Shown: in pieces, positions 41,559 to 54,391 of the stretch
Numbering within the stretch: the first letter of the stretch is position 1
How the letters are laid out: each line of letters opens with the position of its first letter
DNA from: an uncultured Gammaproteobacteria bacterium
Lineage (GTDB): Bacteria; Pseudomonadota; Gammaproteobacteria; GCA-002705445; GCA-002716945
Assembly: GCA_913045115.1 (NCBI GenBank)
Contig: CAJWPJ010000005.1
Span: 1-54,975 of the forward strand
DNA: 54,975 bases
Reading direction: 5' to 3'
The notes under the pieces: generated by a model
What the model saw: the letters and a program-made list of their open reading frames with translations, nothing else
What the model was told of the DNA's origin: nothing
Databases searched by the model: none
Made by a program: the position numbers and the translations under genes

Positions 41559-44500
41559 TTAATCTTTAAAAAGATCTTCAGCGGTCGTTTCAGGTGACTT
41601 TTCCGGAATAATATTTATTTCGCTTGCTATTTCTTTCTCAAGCATTTCCTCAAAAGATTCATTTTCCTCATTTTGAGTCGATAGGCCTGTTCCACATGGC
41701 AGCAGTCTACCTACGACAACGTTTTCTTTTAAGCCCCTAAGTTTATCTTTTCTCCCATTTACAGCTGCATCCGTTAGGACACGGGTTGTCTCTTGGAAAG
41801 AGGCAGCAGAAATGAATGACTCAGTTACCAGTGACGCTTTAGTAATTCCCAGTAACATAGGGTTGTATGTAGGTAGTTGAGCATCAGGATTTTTGGATTT
41901 TAGGGAATCCATTATTTCAAGAAGCTGAGTTTTTTCCATCTGCTCTCCAGACATTAGAGATGTATCTCCTGGAAATACTATTTCTACCTTCCTTAGCATT
42001 TGTCTTAGTATAACTTCGATATGTTTGTCGTTAATAGCTACACCTTGGAGTCTGTAAACATCTTGAACTTCCTTGACTAAATGCTCCGCAAGGTCTGTAA
42101 TTCCTCTATATGCAAGTATGTCGTGAGGGTCAAGCTCACCATCCGAAATGATCTCGCCTTGGGTAACGCTTGCTCCTTCAAAAACATTTAGTAATTTAGT
42201 TTTATTTAACATTTGTACATGCTCATTACCATCCTTATCAGTTATTATGAGTCTACGCTTACCTTTGGTTTCTTTTCCAAAAGATACAACTCCAGTTTCT
42301 ACGGCGAGTTCTGCTTTATCCTTTGGTTCTCTTGCTTCAAATAAATCAGCTACTCTTGGTAAGCCGCCTGTAATGTCTCTGGTACCAGATGTTTCTCTAG
42401 GTGTTCTTGCTATTACATCACCGATACCTACCTTGCTTCCTGATGTTAGATTAACCGTTGAGTTAGAGGGTAAGTGGTAATGCGCAGGAAGATTAGAATT
42501 AGCTAGGGTTAACTCCTTGCCTTTTCCATCGACTAATTTAATCATAGGTTTTCTATTTTTATCAAAAGATGCGCTCGTTGTGTCTTTAACCTTGATTGAG
42601 GTAATACCTGTTAATTCATCAATGATATTTTCCACACTTATACCATCTTCAAAATCTTCAAACTCAATTATCCCTGCAGTTTCAGTAATAATTGGTGTTG
42701 AATGAGGGTCCCATGTAACTATATTTGCTCCTCTTTCAACTTTTTCAGCATCAACAGTTTTTATAATCGCGCCATATGGAATTTTATATCTCTCTTTCTC
42801 TCTGCCGCTGTCATCTAGAATTCCTAATTCACCAGACCTTGATACTGCTACTATCTCTTTTTGACTATTAATGACGGTTTTTAAATTATGATATCTTATA
42901 GTTCCTGAGTTTTTCACTTCGATGCTATTAGCAGCTACTGCTCTTGAGGCTGCACCTCCAATATGGAAAGTTCTCATAGTCAGCTGTGTGCCTGGCTCGC
43001 CGATAGACTGTGCTGCAACAACACCAACTGCCTCACCAATGCTAACCTGTCTTCCTTTAGCTAAATCTCGGCCATAACATTTGGCACAAACACCATGTCT
43101 GATGTCGCATGTTATTACGGATCTCACCCAAACCTCGTCAATTGCATTTTGCTCTAAGAGTGAGACATTACTCTCATCAAGTAATGTGTCTTTCGGAAGT
43201 ATTATAGATTTTGTTTTTGGATCCACAAGATCATGCAAGAGTGTTCTACCCAATACTCTTTCATTTAATGGTTCAACAATATCTCCACCTTCAATGAGTG
43301 GTTTCATCAAGATTCCATTCGTTGTGCCACAATCATCTTCCGTTACAACTAGGTCTTGTGATACATCAACAAGTCGTCTTGTTAAATAACCTGAATTAGC
43401 TGTTTTTAATGCCGTGTCAGCTAGTCCTTTTCGAGCACCGTGTGTTGATATAAAGTACTGCATTACATCTAATCCCTCTCGAAAGTTAGCTGTTATTGGT
43501 GTTTCTATAATAGAGCCATCGGGTTTTGCCATAAGGCCTCTCATCCCAGATAATTGTCTGATTTGTGCTGCGGAACCTCGTGCACCAGAGTCTGCCATCA
43601 TGTAAATTGAGTTAAAAGATTTATGTTCAACTTTTTTACCATCTGATGATTTTGTAGTCTCAGTGCCAAGTTGTTTCATCATAGCTTGAGAGACTTGATC
43701 ATTCGTATGTGACCATATATCAACAACTTTGTTATAGCGTTCGCCAGCTGTCAATAAACCAGAATTATATTGTTTTTCTATGTCCTTAACTTCTTTTTCT
43801 GCTTTTGCTGTTATAGTAGTTTTCTCTTTCGGTATCACCATATCATCTACACCAATTGACACGCCAGCAAGAGTTGAATACTTGAAACCCATATTTTTTA
43901 TTTGATCCGCAAATAAAACTGTCTCTTTCAAACCAGCAAGCCTATATGCCACATCGAATAATTTAGAGATAGCTTTTTTATTTAAATCCTTGTCGATAAA
44001 TGAATATGGAATATTTTTAGGAAGTATCTCGGATATTAAAGCTCGGCCAGTCGTTGTGTTAATAATTTTAGTTTTTTCGACAAGCTTTTCTCCTTCATAC
44101 TCTGTGACCTTCATTCTAACTTTAATCTTTGCGTGCATATCCACAAGTTTTGATTGGTAAGCTTTTGAGACTTCTTCAATATCAGTAAAGATCATGCCTT
44201 CGCCTTTACAGTTGGGTTTTTCTCTAGACATATAATAAATGCCCAAGACCATATCTTGAGAAGGAACTATAATAGGACTTCCATTAGATGGGGATAGAAT
44301 ATTATTAGTGGCCATCATTAACACTCTTGCTTCTGTTTGAGCCTCTACAGACAACGGCACATGCACTGCCATTTGATCTCCATCAAAATCTGCATTGAAT
44401 GCTGCGCAAACAAGAGGATGTAATTGAATTGCTTTGCCTTCAATTAAAACTGGTTCGAATGCTTGTATTCCAAGACGGTGAAGTGTTGGGGCACGATTTA

Positions 44501-45767
44501 ATAAAACAGGATACTCTTTAATTATCTCTTCTAAAATATCCCAGACTTCTTCTCCCTCTTTTTCAACGACTTTTTTTGCTGACTTAATTGTTGTTGTTAT
44601 TCCTCTAGTCTGAAGCTTCCCAAAAATATGAGGTTTGAAAAGCTCCAAAGCCATTTTTTTAGGTATACCACACTGATGTAATCTCAGTGTTGGGCCGACA
44701 ACAATTACAGACCTACCGGAATAATCTACTCGTTTTCCAAGAAGATTCTGTCTAAATCTTCCTCCTTTACCTTTGATCATGTCTGCAAGAGACTTAAGAG
44801 GCCTCTTGTTTGTTCCGGTGATAGCTCTTCCTCTTCGACCATTATCTAATAAGGCATCTACAGATTCTTGTAACATCCTTTTCTCATTTCTAACTATTAT
44901 GTCTGGGGCTTTCAACTCTAAAAGTCTCTTGAGTCTATTATTTCTATTAATAACCCTTCTGTATAAATCATTTAAATCAGACGTGGCAAAACGACCACCC
45001 TCGAGTGGGACTAGTGGTCTAAGATCCGGCGGAAGAATTGGTAAGACATCAAGAATCATCCACTCAGGTTTATTGCCTGAATTAATAAATGACTCTATGA
45101 GTTTTAGTCGTTTGATATTTCTCTTATTCTTTGCTTGTGATTTAGTAACTTTAATTTCTTCCAATAATTCTTCGTATGCTTTTTCTAAATCTATACTCTG
45201 AAGTAATTCTTTGATGGCCTCCGCCCCCATACCGACTTTAATCTCGTTACCATACTCCTCTATTGCCTGATTATACATTTCCTCATTTAATAATGAGCCT
45301 GTTTCATATGGTGTTAGCCCACCGTCTATCACTATAAAAGCCTCGAAATATAACACTTTCTCTATTTGTCTCAGTGTCATATCCATCATCAAACCTATTC
45401 TTGATGGTAAAGATCTGAGGAACCAAATATGTGCAACAGGCGCAGCTAACTCAATATGCCCCATTCTTTCTCTTCTAACTTTGGATAATGTGACCTCTAC
45501 TCCACATTTTTCACAAACTACACCCCTGTGTTTGAGACGCTTGTATTTCCCGCACAAGCACTCGTAATCTTTTACTGGACCAAAGATCTTCGCGCAGAAT
45601 AATCCATCTCTCTCTGGCTTAAATGTTCTATAGTTAATCGTTTCTGGTTTTTTGACTTCGCCATAAGACCATGACCTCATAAGATCAGGAGATGCAAGCG
45701 ATATCTTTATATGGTCAAACTTTTTGTCATTACTATTCTTTTTAAACATATTTAATATTTCTTGCAT
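41559..45767 (-). CDS. rpoC: RNA polymerase subunit beta'
   Basis: 1402 aa; [34 protein letters not shown] active site. Confidence 0.99.
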   Translation of the reverse strand: MQEILNMFKKNSNDKKFDHIKISLASPDLMRSWSYGEVKKPETINYRTFKPERDGLFCAKIFGPVKDYECLCGKYKRLKHRGVVCEKCGVEVTLSKVRRERMGHIELAAPVAHIWFLRSLPSRIGLMMDMTLRQIEKVLYFEAFIVIDGGLTPYETGSLLNEEMYNQAIEEYGNEIKVGMGAEAIKELLQSIDLEKAYEELLEEIKVTKSQAKNKRNIKRLKLIESFINSGNKPEWMILDVLPILPPDLRPLVPLEGGRFATSDLNDLYRRVINRNNRLKRLLELKAPDIIVRNEKRMLQESVDALLDNGRRGRAITGTNKRPLKSLADMIKGKGGRFRQNLLGKRVDYSGRSVIVVGPTLRLHQCGIPKKMALELFKPHIFGKLQTRGITTTIKSAKKVVEKEGEEVWDILEEIIKEYPVLLNRAPTLHRLGIQAFEPVLIEGKAIQLHPLVCAAFNADFDGDQMAVHVPLSVEAQTEARVLMMATNNILSPSNGSPIIVPSQDMVLGIYYMSREKPNCKGEGMIFTDIEEVSKAYQSKLVDMHAKIKVRMKVTEYEGEKLVEKTKIINTTTGRALISEILPKNIPYSFIDKDLNKKAISKLFDVAYRLAGLKETVLFADQIKNMGFKYSTLAGVSIGVDDMVIPKEKTTITAKAEKEVKDIEKQYNSGLLTAGERYNKVVDIWSHTNDQVSQAMMKQLGTETTKSSDGKKVEHKSFNSIYMMADSGARGSAAQIRQLSGMRGLMAKPDGSIIETPITANFREGLDVMQYFISTHGARKGLADTALKTANSGYLTRRLVDVSQDLVVTEDDCGTTNGILMKPLIEGGDIVEPLNERVLGRTLLHDLVDPKTKSIILPKDTLLDESNVSLLEQNAIDEVWVRSVITCDIRHGVCAKCYGRDLAKGRQVSIGEAVGVVAAQSIGEPGTQLTMRTFHIGGAASRAVAANSIEVKNSGTIRYHNLKTVINSQKEIVAVSRSGELGILDDSGREKERYKIPYGAIIKTVDAEKVERGANIVTWDPHSTPIITETAGIIEFEDFEDGISVENIIDELTGITSIKVKDTTSASFDKNRKPMIKLVDGKGKELTLANSNLPAHYHLPSNSTVNLTSGSKVGIGDVIARTPRETSGTRDITGGLPRVADLFEAREPKDKAELAVETGVVSFGKETKGKRRLIITDKDGNEHVQMLNKTKLLNVFEGASVTQGEIISDGELDPHDILAYRGITDLAEHLVKEVQDVYRLQGVAINDKHIEVILRQMLRKVEIVFPGDTSLMSGEQMEKTQLLEIMDSLKSKNPDAQLPTYNPMLLGITKASLVTESFISAASFQETTRVLTDAAVNGRKDKLRGLKENVVVGRLLPCGTGLSTQNEENESFEEMLEKEIASEINIIPEKSPETTAEDLFKD

Positions 45768-45775
45768 AATTTTTC

Positions 45776-48700
45776 CTAGTTTGATTTGTTTTCAGAATCC
45801 AAATCTATGTTGATACTCAATGATCGGATTTCTTTTAATAATACATTGAATGACTCTGGCACGTGCGCTTCAGTAGTGTAATCCCCATCTACAATATTCT
45901 TATAAACCTTGTTTCGTCCAGCAATGTCATCAGACTTAACTGTTAAAACTTCCTGTAGAACATTTGTTGCTCCGTAAGCTTGGAGTGCCCATACTTCCAT
46001 TTCCCCAAATCGTTGACCCCCAAACTGCGCTTTTCCTCCAAGCGGCTGTTGAGTGACAAGACTATATGGGCCAGTTGATCGTGCATGCATTTTATCATCG
46101 ACTAAATGGTTTAATTTTATAATATACATATATCCAATAGTCACCGGTCTTTCGAATTTTTCCCCAGTTCTTCCATCATACAAAATCGATTGTCCACTTA
46201 ATGGTAATTCAGCGAGCTCAAGCATTTTCTTGATCTCATCTTCTGAAGCTCCATCAAAAACCGGAGTTGCCATAGGTATGCCGTTCTTCAGATTGTTTGC
46301 TAGAGTGAGTATTTCCTCATCACTAAATTTGTCTATGGTGTATTTTGTAAAACCTGGACATTCTTTATAAACCTTTGTTATAAACTGCTTTAGTTTTTTG
46401 ATTTCTTGTTGTTCTTTGAGCATTTGATTTATCTTTTCTCCAATGCCATGAGCTGCCCACCCAAGATGTGTCTCCAAGACTTGACCAACGTTCATTCTAG
46501 ATGGCACTCCGAGAGGATTAAGAACGATGTCTACAGGTGTTCCATCTTCACGATGAGGCATGTCCTCAACAGGTATGATTTGAGAGATAACGCCTTTATT
46601 ACCATGGCGCCCAGCCATTTTGTCGCCAGGCTGTAGTGTTCTTTTCACTGCTAGATATACTTTTATTTTCTTTTGAACGCCAGGTCCTAGATCATCTGGC
46701 ATTGTTATTTTCTTTGTTACTTCCTCGAGATCTTGGTTAAACTTACTATGCAAATCATCTATATTGTTTGCAAGGTTTGCAAGACTGATGTTTACCTTTT
46801 CAACCTTTGTTTGTAACTTAAATAAGTCATCATTTGCCACAGTTTCAATTAATGTGGTAGTTAGCTTCGAACCTGATTTTAGATCTAAAACAGCTTTTGA
46901 GAGCGTTTTATTTAAGAGAAGTTTTCTTGCTCTGAGATAGATGGTTTCTTGATTTATTCTTAGTTCATCAACAAGATTTTTCTTAACTTCTTCTATCTGA
47001 GCTTCTTCTATCTCAATAGCTCTCTTATCTTTGTCAATACCTTCTCTAGTAAAAACCCTAACGTCGATTACTGTACCGTCCATACCAGATGGTACCTTTA
47101 GAGAAGAATCTTTAACATCAGATGCTTTTTCTCCAAAAATAGCTCTGAGTAATTTTTCTTCAGGTGTAAGCTGAGTTTCTCCCTTCGGTGTTACTTTACC
47201 AACGAGTATATCACCGGATTTTACTTCGGCCCCAACATATACAATTCCTGATGAGTCGAGTTTATTAAGTAAGTTTTCACTAACGTTAGGAATGTCTGCA
47301 GTTATTTCTTCAGATCCTAATTTTGTATCTCTTGCTACACATTCTAGTTCTTCGATATGGATTGACGTAAATCGATCTTCTCTAACAACTTTTTCCGATA
47401 CAAGAATAGAATCTTCAAAGTTATATCCATTCCATGGCATAAAAGCTATTAATAAATTTTGGCCTAACGCAAGCTCTCCAAGGTCAGTTGATGGGCCATC
47501 AGCAATAGCATCGCCTGCTGTAACTTTATCACCAGGTTTTACAAGAGGTCTCTGATTAATGCATGTATTTTGATTTGTGCGTGTATATTTTGTTAGAGGA
47601 TATATATCAACTCCCGTATCTGAATCATCACCAACATACTTTTCGTCTACATTTACAATAATTCTAGATGCATCAACATAATCAACAACACCATCTCTTC
47701 TTACTTTTACTGATGCGCCAGAATCAACAGCAACAGTTTTCTCCATTCCTGTTCCTACAAGTGGTTTATCAGGTATTAGTAGAGGTACAGCTTGCCTCTG
47801 CATATTAGAACCCATTAATGCTCTGTTAGCGTCGTCATGTTCAAGAAACGGTATCAATGCAGCTGCAACAGACACAACTTGACGGGGTGACACATCCATA
47901 AGTTCGACTTTGTCTGGTGAGGATATTGTAAATTCATTGTTAAAACGGCATGAAATTAAATCTCCAACAATATTATCTTTGGAATCAAGGGTAGTATTAG
48001 CCTGTGCAATCATGTATTTGCTCTCCTCGATGGCTGACAACCATTTAATCTCGTCTCGAACTTTGTTTTTGCTCACAACTCTATAGGGAGTCTCAAGAAA
48101 ACCATAGGAATTAGTTCGTGAATATGTTGCAAGTGAGTTTATAAGACCAATGTTTGGGCCCTCTGGTGTCTCAATCGGGCAGACCCTACCATAATGCGTT
48201 GGATGGACATCTCGTACCTCAAAACCTGCTCTCTCTCTCGTTAGACCTCCTGGACCAAGCGCGGATATTCTCCGTTTATGGGTAATCTCTGCAAGGGGAT
48301 TATTTTGATCCATGAATTGAGATAATTGACTAGTGCCAAAGAATTCCTTAAGAGTCGCAGTTATTGGTTTTGAGTTAACAATATCTTTTGGTTGAAGTTT
48401 TTCTGCTAATTCCATGGTAGTCATCCGTTCTTTGACAGCTTTTTCCACTCTTACCAAGCCAACTCTGAATACATTCTCAACCATTTCTCCAACACATTTA
48501 ACCCTCCTGTTACCAAGATGGTCTATGTCATCAACAGAATCTGATCCATTTCTTATGTTAATGAGGGTTTTGAGTACATCTAATATATCTTCATTAGATA
48601 ATGTAGTCTCTCCTTCCATACTCTCGCGACCAACTCTTGAATTAAATTTCATGCGACCAACATCAGACAAGTCATATCTTTCACTCGACTGAAACAGATT

Positions 48701-50002
48701 TGTAAATAATTGATTAGCAGCCTCTTCGGTAGGAGGCTCTCCTGGCCTCATCATTCTGTAAATCTCGATTAAAGCAGACTTTTGGTCAACTGTAGGATCG
48801 ATATCTAGGGTGTTACATATAAAAGTACCTCTATCTAAATCATTTGTGTGAAGAATTGTGAAATTAGAGATACCAAATTCATGAATTTGAGAAATTACCT
48901 CAAGATCAATTTCTTGATTGCAGAATAAAATGCTTATTGGCACAGATTTTATATTTTGCAATTTTTCTTTTATAGATTTATCTATTTTTACATTTGCTTC
49001 ACAGATCAGTTCTCCTGTCTCTGAATCAATAACTTGCTCTGAAGTCACCATATCAACTTTGATGTCAGGTCCTTTTATTTTTATAGGTACATCGTTAGCA
49101 ATACGTTTGCCTAATAGAAAATCATCCGGTACTTGGAAGGCCTTCATTTTACTTTTTTTAGCAGCTTCTATCTGCCTGACAGTTATGCGCTTGCCTTTAC
49201 CTACAATTAGTTTTTTATTGTGATAAATGTCAAATGAAGCAATGCTACCTTTGAGATCGTCTAACTTTTGGTCGATAAATATTTTGTTATCTTTAACTGT
49301 AATCTTGTTGAAGTCGTAGAAGTTTTCTATTATCTCTTTGGTAGAGTATCCGAGCGCTCTCAATATTATTGTAGATGCTATTTTTCTTCGTCTATCAATT
49401 CTTGCATAAATTACATCTTTCTGATCAAATTCAAAATCTAGCCAAGAACCTCGATATGGAATGACCCGTGCGGAAAAAAGTAATTTGCCAGATGCATGAG
49501 TTCTGCCTCTATCATGATCAAAAAATACACCAGGTGACCTGTGTAATTGAGACACAACAACGCGCTCAGTTCCATTGACAATAAATGTACCGTACTTTGT
49601 CATTATCGGAAGTTCACCTAAGAAAACCTCCTCATTTTCAAAAATTTCTATCTTATCCGAATTTTTCTCGTCTATGTTTGTATATAGCTTGAAGTTAACC
49701 TTAATTGGTACAGAATATGTCTTGCTACTGATTCTACATTCTTCCTCATTAAACTCAGGCTTATCTAATTTAAAGCTTGTGTATTCTAATTTGCAGTTAT
49801 TTGAATAATCATATATGGGAAAAACTGATTGAAATACTCGGTGTAGTCCAGATTTTTGCATGTCAAGACTGCCATTTGATAAACCTAAAAATTCATTGTA
49901 GGAATTTATTTGTAAATCGATTAAATTTGGTGCCTCAATGACATCACTTGTTTTGCCGAAACTTTTACGAATACGTTTTTTTTCAGTATAAGAATATGTC
50001 AT
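45776..50002 (-). CDS. rpoB: RNA polymerase subunit beta (start corrected to MTYSYTEKK)
   Basis: [17 protein letters not shown]..., [20 protein letters not shown] call begins at an upstream TTG. Confidence 0.99.
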   Translation of the reverse strand: MTYSYTEKKRIRKSFGKTSDVIEAPNLIDLQINSYNEFLGLSNGSLDMQKSGLHRVFQSVFPIYDYSNNCKLEYTSFKLDKPEFNEEECRISSKTYSVPIKVNFKLYTNIDEKNSDKIEIFENEEVFLGELPIMTKYGTFIVNGTERVVVSQLHRSPGVFFDHDRGRTHASGKLLFSARVIPYRGSWLDFEFDQKDVIYARIDRRRKIASTIILRALGYSTKEIIENFYDFNKITVKDNKIFIDQKLDDLKGSIASFDIYHNKKLIVGKGKRITVRQIEAAKKSKMKAFQVPDDFLLGKRIANDVPIKIKGPDIKVDMVTSEQVIDSETGELICEANVKIDKSIKEKLQNIKSVPISILFCNQEIDLEVISQIHEFGISNFTILHTNDLDRGTFICNTLDIDPTVDQKSALIEIYRMMRPGEPPTEEAANQLFTNLFQSSERYDLSDVGRMKFNSRVGRESMEGETTLSNEDILDVLKTLINIRNGSDSVDDIDHLGNRRVKCVGEMVENVFRVGLVRVEKAVKERMTTMELAEKLQPKDIVNSKPITATLKEFFGTSQLSQFMDQNNPLAEITHKRRISALGPGGLTRERAGFEVRDVHPTHYGRVCPIETPEGPNIGLINSLATYSRTNSYGFLETPYRVVSKNKVRDEIKWLSAIEESKYMIAQANTTLDSKDNIVGDLISCRFNNEFTISSPDKVELMDVSPRQVVSVAAALIPFLEHDDANRALMGSNMQRQAVPLLIPDKPLVGTGMEKTVAVDSGASVKVRRDGVVDYVDASRIIVNVDEKYVGDDSDTGVDIYPLTKYTRTNQNTCINQRPLVKPGDKVTAGDAIADGPSTDLGELALGQNLLIAFMPWNGYNFEDSILVSEKVVREDRFTSIHIEELECVARDTKLGSEEITADIPNVSENLLNKLDSSGIVYVGAEVKSGDILVGKVTPKGETQLTPEEKLLRAIFGEKASDVKDSSLKVPSGMDGTVIDVRVFTREGIDKDKRAIEIEEAQIEEVKKNLVDELRINQETIYLRARKLLLNKTLSKAVLDLKSGSKLTTTLIETVANDDLFKLQTKVEKVNISLANLANNIDDLHSKFNQDLEEVTKKITMPDDLGPGVQKKIKVYLAVKRTLQPGDKMAGRHGNKGVISQIIPVEDMPHREDGTPVDIVLNPLGVPSRMNVGQVLETHLGWAAHGIGEKINQMLKEQQEIKKLKQFITKVYKECPGFTKYTIDKFSDEEILTLANNLKNGIPMATPVFDGASEDEIKKMLELAELPLSGQSILYDGRTGEKFERPVTIGYMYIIKLNHLVDDKMHARSTGPYSLVTQQPLGGKAQFGGQRFGEMEVWALQAYGATNVLQEVLTVKSDDIAGRNKVYKNIVDGDYTTEAHVPESFNVLLKEIRSLSINIDLDSENKSN

Positions 50003-50004
50003 AG

Positions 50005-50021
50005 CCAAAAGATCCTTTTGG
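50005..50021 (-). promoter_or_regulatory. Small stem-loop enclosing the putative rpoB Shine-Dalgarno sequence
   Basis: Transcript CCAAAAG-GAT-CTTTTGG, 7-bp perfect stem; AAAGGA lies in the 5' arm/loop about 10 nt before the ATG. Confidence 0.55.
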
Positions 50022-50077
50022 TTTCTACCAAATTTAATTTCTCAATGTTTATTTGAGTAATGTTATGTTGTGTTAGT

Positions 50078-50455
50078 CTATTTGAGTTCAACAGTTGCTC
50101 CAGCTTCTTCCAATTGCTTTTTAAAGTCGTCTGCTTCCTCTTTAGAAGCACCTTCTTTTAAAACACATGGTGCTGATTCAACTTTATCTTTTGCTTCTTT
50201 AAGACCCAGACCAGTAATTGCTCTAACAGCCTTAATAACTGCTACCTTATTACCGCCCATGTCTGCTAAAGAAACATCAAATTCGGTTTTCTCTGCTGCT
50301 GCATCGCCACCATCACCGGCTGCTGCTGGTGCTGCTGCAACTGCTGCTGCTGCTGTAACTCCGAATTTTTCTTCCATCTGTGATATGAGGTCAACAACTT
50401 CCATCACAGTCATATTTGATATACTTTCTAGTATGTCGTCTTTACTCACTGCCAT
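50078..50455 (-). CDS. rplL: 50S ribosomal protein L7/L12
   Basis: [33 protein letters not shown]...[44 protein letters not shown]. Confidence 0.98.
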   Translation of the reverse strand: MAVSKDDILESISNMTVMEVVDLISQMEEKFGVTAAAAVAAAPAAAGDGGDAAAEKTEFDVSLADMGGNKVAVIKAVRAITGLGLKEAKDKVESAPCVLKEGASKEEADDFKKQLEEAGATVELK

Positions 50456-50472
50456 CATTTTCTCCCGATATA

Positions 50473-50994
50473 TTAATTCTTAGATGCTTTCACAGCATCG
50501 ATAGTTCTCACAAGTTTACTTGGAACGGCATTCATCGTTCCCATAAGTTTTTGAATAGGGCCCTGCATTACTGATAATAACTTGGCTATAGCCTCTTCAT
50601 AAGATGGAAGAGATGCAAGTTTTTTTAGTTCGCTAATATCAAGGTCTTTTCCTTGATAGTTAATAGCTTTCGGCTTTAAATTCTCATGCTTATCAATGAA
50701 TTCTTTTATTGATTTTGCAAATTTGCCTGCATCTTCTTTTCCTACTGCGACAATCTGTGGTCCCTTAATGTTCTCTGACATAGATGCAAATTGGCTGTCC
50801 TTAAGAGCCATTTTAAGCATGTTGTTTTTAACAAGCTTTATGAATACACCCGATTCGCGAGTTGTTTTCCTAAGCTCATTTAATTCGTTCGATGTTAGTC
50901 CAGAATAGTCAGCTGTTAAAACAACTTCAGCATCACTCAATACAGCGGTCATCTCCTTCACTAACTCTTGTTTTTGGGATAAATTTAGCGGCAT
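50473..50994 (-). CDS. rplJ: 50S ribosomal protein L10
   Basis: [64 protein letters not shown]. Confidence 0.97.
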   Translation of the reverse strand: MPLNLSQKQELVKEMTAVLSDAEVVLTADYSGLTSNELNELRKTTRESGVFIKLVKNNMLKMALKDSQFASMSENIKGPQIVAVGKEDAGKFAKSIKEFIDKHENLKPKAINYQGKDLDISELKKLASLPSYEEAIAKLLSVMQGPIQKLMGTMNAVPSKLVRTIDAVKASKN

Positions 50995-50995
50995 T

Positions 50996-51697
50996 CTAGC
51001 TCCTCTTCTCGACTGACGATAAGTCTACCTTAATTCCAGGTCCCATAGTAGAGGAAATTGTAATATTTTTCATATATTTACCTTTGGCTGATGAGGGTTT
51101 TGCTTTGTTTAAATCTGAAACAAGTGCAATAGCATTATCTGCAAGTTTTTTTGTCTCAAAATCAAGCTTACCAATAATAGCATGTATGATACCTGCCTTA
51201 TCATTTTTATACCTAATTTGACCTTTTTTTGCTTTTGTAATTGCATCAGCAATATTCTTTGTGACAGTTCCTTCTTTAGGGTTGGGCATTAAATTTTTTG
51301 GTCCTAAGATCCTGCCAAGTTGACCCATTTTTTTCATGCAGTCAGGAGTTGCAACCACAATATCAGCCACTAAGTCTTTATCTTTTTTTACTTTATCTAT
51401 CAGATCCTCGAAACCCACTTCATCTGCACCAGCTTCCTTTGCTGCTTTTTCGTCTTCTCCATCTGCAAAAGCTACAACAGTCATAGTCTTGCCAATCCCA
51501 TGAGGTAACGTCGAAGACCCACGTACACCCTGATCAGATTTAGTAGCATCAATACCAAGATTCACGCTAAGATCCACGCTTTCATTAAATTTAGCTTTCG
51601 GCGCACTCTTCAGTAATTCGATAGCTTCTTCAATGCTATAGTCTTTGAATGTATCTATCTTTTCTTGTATAACTTTTGCTTTTTTTGTAAGAGCCAT
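50996..51697 (-). CDS. rplA: 50S ribosomal protein L1
   Basis: KFNESVDLSVNLGIDATKSDQGVRGSSTLPHGIGKTMTVVAF...LGRILGPKNLMPNPKEGTV. Confidence 0.98.
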   Translation of the reverse strand: MALTKKAKVIQEKIDTFKDYSIEEAIELLKSAPKAKFNESVDLSVNLGIDATKSDQGVRGSSTLPHGIGKTMTVVAFADGEDEKAAKEAGADEVGFEDLIDKVKKDKDLVADIVVATPDCMKKMGQLGRILGPKNLMPNPKEGTVTKNIADAITKAKKGQIRYKNDKAGIIHAIIGKLDFETKKLADNAIALVSDLNKAKPSSAKGKYMKNITISSTMGPGIKVDLSSVEKRS

Positions 51698-52128
51698 TAG
51701 TCTTCCACCTCTATTCCCATGCTTCTCGCTGTACCGGCAATAATTTTGATTGAATTCTCTAAACTAGCACCTGTTAAGTCTCCTTCTTTTGTTTTAACTA
51801 TCTCTGCTAATTGGTCTTTAGTGACTTTAGCAACTTTTTTTGTGTGCGGTGTGGGACTGCCTTTTTGTATACCTGCTGCTTTTTTGAGAAGAACAGCTGC
51901 AGGCGCAGATTTTATTACAAAGTCAAAAGATCTGTCTTTGTATACATTTATGACAACAGGTAATGCCATACCTTTCTCGGAATCCTTAGTCTTATCATTA
52001 AACTGTTTACAAAAATCTTGAATGTTTAACCCGTGCTGGCCAAGTGCCGGACCAACTGGTGGCGCTGGGTTAGCAGATCCAGCAGGGACTTGAAGCTTAA
52101 CTTGTGTCATTAATTCTTTTGCTGCCAT
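51697..52128 (-). CDS. rplK: 50S ribosomal protein L11
   Basis: [37 protein letters not shown]. Confidence 0.98.
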   Translation of the reverse strand: MAAKELMTQVKLQVPAGSANPAPPVGPALGQHGLNIQDFCKQFNDKTKDSEKGMALPVVINVYKDRSFDFVIKSAPAAVLLKKAAGIQKGSPTPHTKKVAKVTKDQLAEIVKTKEGDLTGASLENSIKIIAGTARSMGIEVED

Positions 52129-52655
52129 TATCCTTTCTCCACTTGTGTTAATGATAGTTCTATAGGTGTCGGCTTACCAAAAACTAGAACTGATACTTTA
52201 AGCTTATTTTTCTCAAAATCAACTGTTTCTACCACCCCATTAAAGTCATTAAATGGTCCATCAGTGATTCTCACAACTTCACCTGGTTCAAACATTACTT
52301 TTGGCTTCGGCTTATCCACATCATTTTGCATGGATTGCATCAAATTATCAGCCTCTGCTTTTTTAAGTGGGACAGGCTTATCACTTGTGCCTCCTATAAA
52401 CCCTAGTACTTGGGGCGCACTTTTTACGAGATGCCAAGTCTCATCATTCATATCCATTTTAATCATTACATAGCCGGGGAAATATTTTCTCTCGGATCTC
52501 TTCTTTTTTCCTTCTCTAATTTCTAGAACTTCTTCAGTTGGAACCAATATCTCCTCAAATGAGTCTTGAAGCCCACTTCTCTTTATGCGATCTTCGAGAG
52601 TAAGTTTTACCTTATTTTCGTATCCTGAGAAAGCTTGTAATACATACCAATCCAT
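52128..52655 (-). CDS. nusG: Transcription termination/antitermination protein NusG (start corrected to MDWYVLQ)
   Basis: [24 protein letters not shown]...[31 protein letters not shown]. Confidence 0.97.
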   Translation of the reverse strand: MDWYVLQAFSGYENKVKLTLEDRIKRSGLQDSFEEILVPTEEVLEIREGKKKRSERKYFPGYVMIKMDMNDETWHLVKSAPQVLGFIGGTSDKPVPLKKAEADNLMQSMQNDVDKPKPKVMFEPGEVVRITDGPFNDFNGVVETVDFEKNKLKVSVLVFGKPTPIELSLTQVEKG

Positions 52656-53023
52656 TATGCTACTCCATATAAGGTGCCTATGGCCCACCCTAACAACATA
52701 TCAAAAAGCCACAAAAGGATGCCCACGACTATAACAACAAATACAACTCCTAATGTCGTTTGTGTAGTCTCCTGCTTCGTTGGCCAAGTTACTTTTTTAA
52801 GTTCTACTTTAGAGTCAGTGACATAAGAATAGACTAACTTGCCAAAATCACTTTGGTAGGCAATAAAACTCGATAATATCAAAACCGTAATCATACCGAC
52901 TACCCTATAAAATAATCTAACGTCACTGTAATAATAAAACAGAAACATACCGGTGATCAGAACACCAATAGATAGTATTAAGTACGATTTTCCGGAATTA
53001 GCTTCTATGTTTTTTTCTGTCAT
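52655..53023 (-). CDS. secE: Preprotein translocase SecE
   Basis: 122 aa, three TM segments; ELKKVTWPTKQETTQTTLGVVFVVIVVGILLWLFDMLLGW. Confidence 0.96.
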   Translation of the reverse strand: MTEKNIEANSGKSYLILSIGVLITGMFLFYYYSDVRLFYRVVGMITVLILSSFIAYQSDFGKLVYSYVTDSKVELKKVTWPTKQETTQTTLGVVFVVIVVGILLWLFDMLLGWAIGTLYGVA

Positions 53024-53045
53024 GGCATTACCTTCGTCAATTCGT

Positions 53046-53118
53046 CAGGCCAGGAGGGACTCGAACCCCCAACCTACGGTTTTGGAGACCGTCGCTCTAC
53101 CAGTTGAGCTACTAGCCT
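53046..53118 (-). tRNA. trpT: tRNA-Trp (anticodon CCA)
   Basis: AGGCTAGTAGCTCAACTGGTAGAGCGACGGTCTCCAAAACCGTAGGTTGGGGGTTCGAGTCCCTCCTGGCCTG folds as a cloverleaf: 7-bp acceptor stem, CTCCAAA anticodon loop, G discriminator; CCA not encoded. Confidence 0.97.
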
Positions 53119-53139
53119 ATCATTAAAAATCAATGATAG
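53117..53139 (-). promoter_or_regulatory. 8-bp hairpin between the tuf stop and tRNA-Trp
   Basis: CTATCATT-GATTTTT-AATGATAG, perfect stem overlapping the first two tRNA nucleotides. Confidence 0.5.
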
Positions 53140-53140
53140 T

Positions 53141-54331
53141 TTACTCTACTATTTTCGATACGACTCCAGCTCCAACAGTCTTGCCACCTTCACGTATCGC
53201 AAATTTTAGACCTTGTTCTAAAGCAATAGGTGTTATGAGTTCGACATTCATTTTTACATTATCACCAGGCATAACCATTTCCACATCTTTTGGTAGTTCT
53301 ATAGCTCCAGTTACATCAGTAGTCCTGAAATAAAACTGAGGTCTGTAGTTTCCAAAGAAAGGAGTATGTCTTCCACCTTCGTCTTTTGATAATACGTAAA
53401 CTTCACATTCGAATTTAGTGTGAGGCTTAATTGAACCTGGGACACATAGCACTTGTCCTCTTTCAACCTCCTCACGTTTAGTGCCTCTTAAAAGTACGCC
53501 GACATTATCTCCGGCAACGCCTTCATCAAGAAGTTTCCTAAACATTTCGACTCCGGTACATGTGGTTTTTTGTGTCTCTTTAATACCGACGATTTCTATT
53601 TCTTCACCCACATTTACTTTTCCTCTTTCTATTCTGCCTGTGACTACTGTTCCACGACCTGATATCGAAAATACATCTTCAATCGGCATTAGGAATGTTT
53701 GATCAACTGGACGTTCAGGAACAGGAATAAATTTGTCCATCTCTTCAACAAGTTTTTCAATTGAAGGAATACCAATGTCTGATGAATCACCTTCAATAGC
53801 TTTTAAGGCAGAACCTGAAACTATAGGCACGTCATCACCAGGGAAATCATATTTAGAGAGCAGTTCTCTAATTTCCATTTCAACTAAATCTGTTAATTCT
53901 TTATCATCTACTTGATCGGCTTTATTCAGGTAGACTACTATGTGTGGCACTCCAACTTGACGCGCTAAGAGAATATGCTCTCTAGTTTGAGGCATAGGAC
54001 CGTCAGCTGCAGAACATACTAGAATGGCACCATCCATCTGCGCAGCACCTGTAATCATATTTTTTACATAATCAGCATGACCTGGGCAATCTACATGCGC
54101 ATAGTGTCTATCTGTTGATTCATACTCTACGTGAGCTGTTGCAATCGTAATACCACGCTCTCTTTCTTCAGGTGCATTATCAATCTGGTCGTAGGCTTTT
54201 GCTTCACCACCAAATTTCTCACCCATCACTTTTGTGATAGCCGCAGTAAGTGTTGTTTTACCATGATCAACGTGTCCAATTGTACCTACGTTTACATGGG
54301 CCTTATTTCTTTCAAATTTTTCCTTAGCCAT
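53141..54331 (-). CDS. tuf: Elongation factor Tu (396 aa from internal ATG at 54331)
   Basis: [37 protein letters not shown] ... full-length EF-Tu to [10 protein letters not shown]. The frame stays open upstream through 54975. Confidence 0.97.
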   Translation of the reverse strand: MAKEKFERNKAHVNVGTIGHVDHGKTTLTAAITKVMGEKFGGEAKAYDQIDNAPEERERGITIATAHVEYESTDRHYAHVDCPGHADYVKNMITGAAQMDGAILVCSAADGPMPQTREHILLARQVGVPHIVVYLNKADQVDDKELTDLVEMEIRELLSKYDFPGDDVPIVSGSALKAIEGDSSDIGIPSIEKLVEEMDKFIPVPERPVDQTFLMPIEDVFSISGRGTVVTGRIERGKVNVGEEIEIVGIKETQKTTCTGVEMFRKLLDEGVAGDNVGVLLRGTKREEVERGQVLCVPGSIKPHTKFECEVYVLSKDEGGRHTPFFGNYRPQFYFRTTDVTGAIELPKDVEMVMPGDNVKMNVELITPIALEQGLKFAIREGGKTVGAGVVSKIVE

Positions 54332-54391
54332 TTTTTTAACATCTTCACCTACATCTGATAATTTATCTGGATGGTATTTTTTTACTACTTT
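54332..54391 (-). other. Short J-domain-like linker segment (HPD motif) fused in frame between the lyase and EF-Tu
   Basis: [20 protein letters not shown]; with flanks [10 protein letters not shown] and MAKEKFE it resembles the helix II - HPD - helix III part of a DjlA-type J-domain. Confidence 0.7.

Noticed and set aside
41530-41580. Possible intrinsic terminator after rpoC (ATATG-T7-CATAT)
   Set aside because: Only 5 bp of AT pairing with a T-rich loop; too weak and no proper U-tract position.
44773-45201. Plus-strand 142-aa ORF inside rpoC
   Set aside because: Antisense to conserved RpoC sequence; no domain recognised.
50300-50360. GCT/GCA trinucleotide run resembling a microsatellite
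   Set aside because: It is the alanine-rich hinge of L7/L12, a normal feature of this protein.
50070-50483. Plus-strand 137-aa ORF opposite rplL with Ala/Ser-rich translation
   Set aside because: Antisense shadow of the Ala-rich L7/L12 hinge; no independent support.
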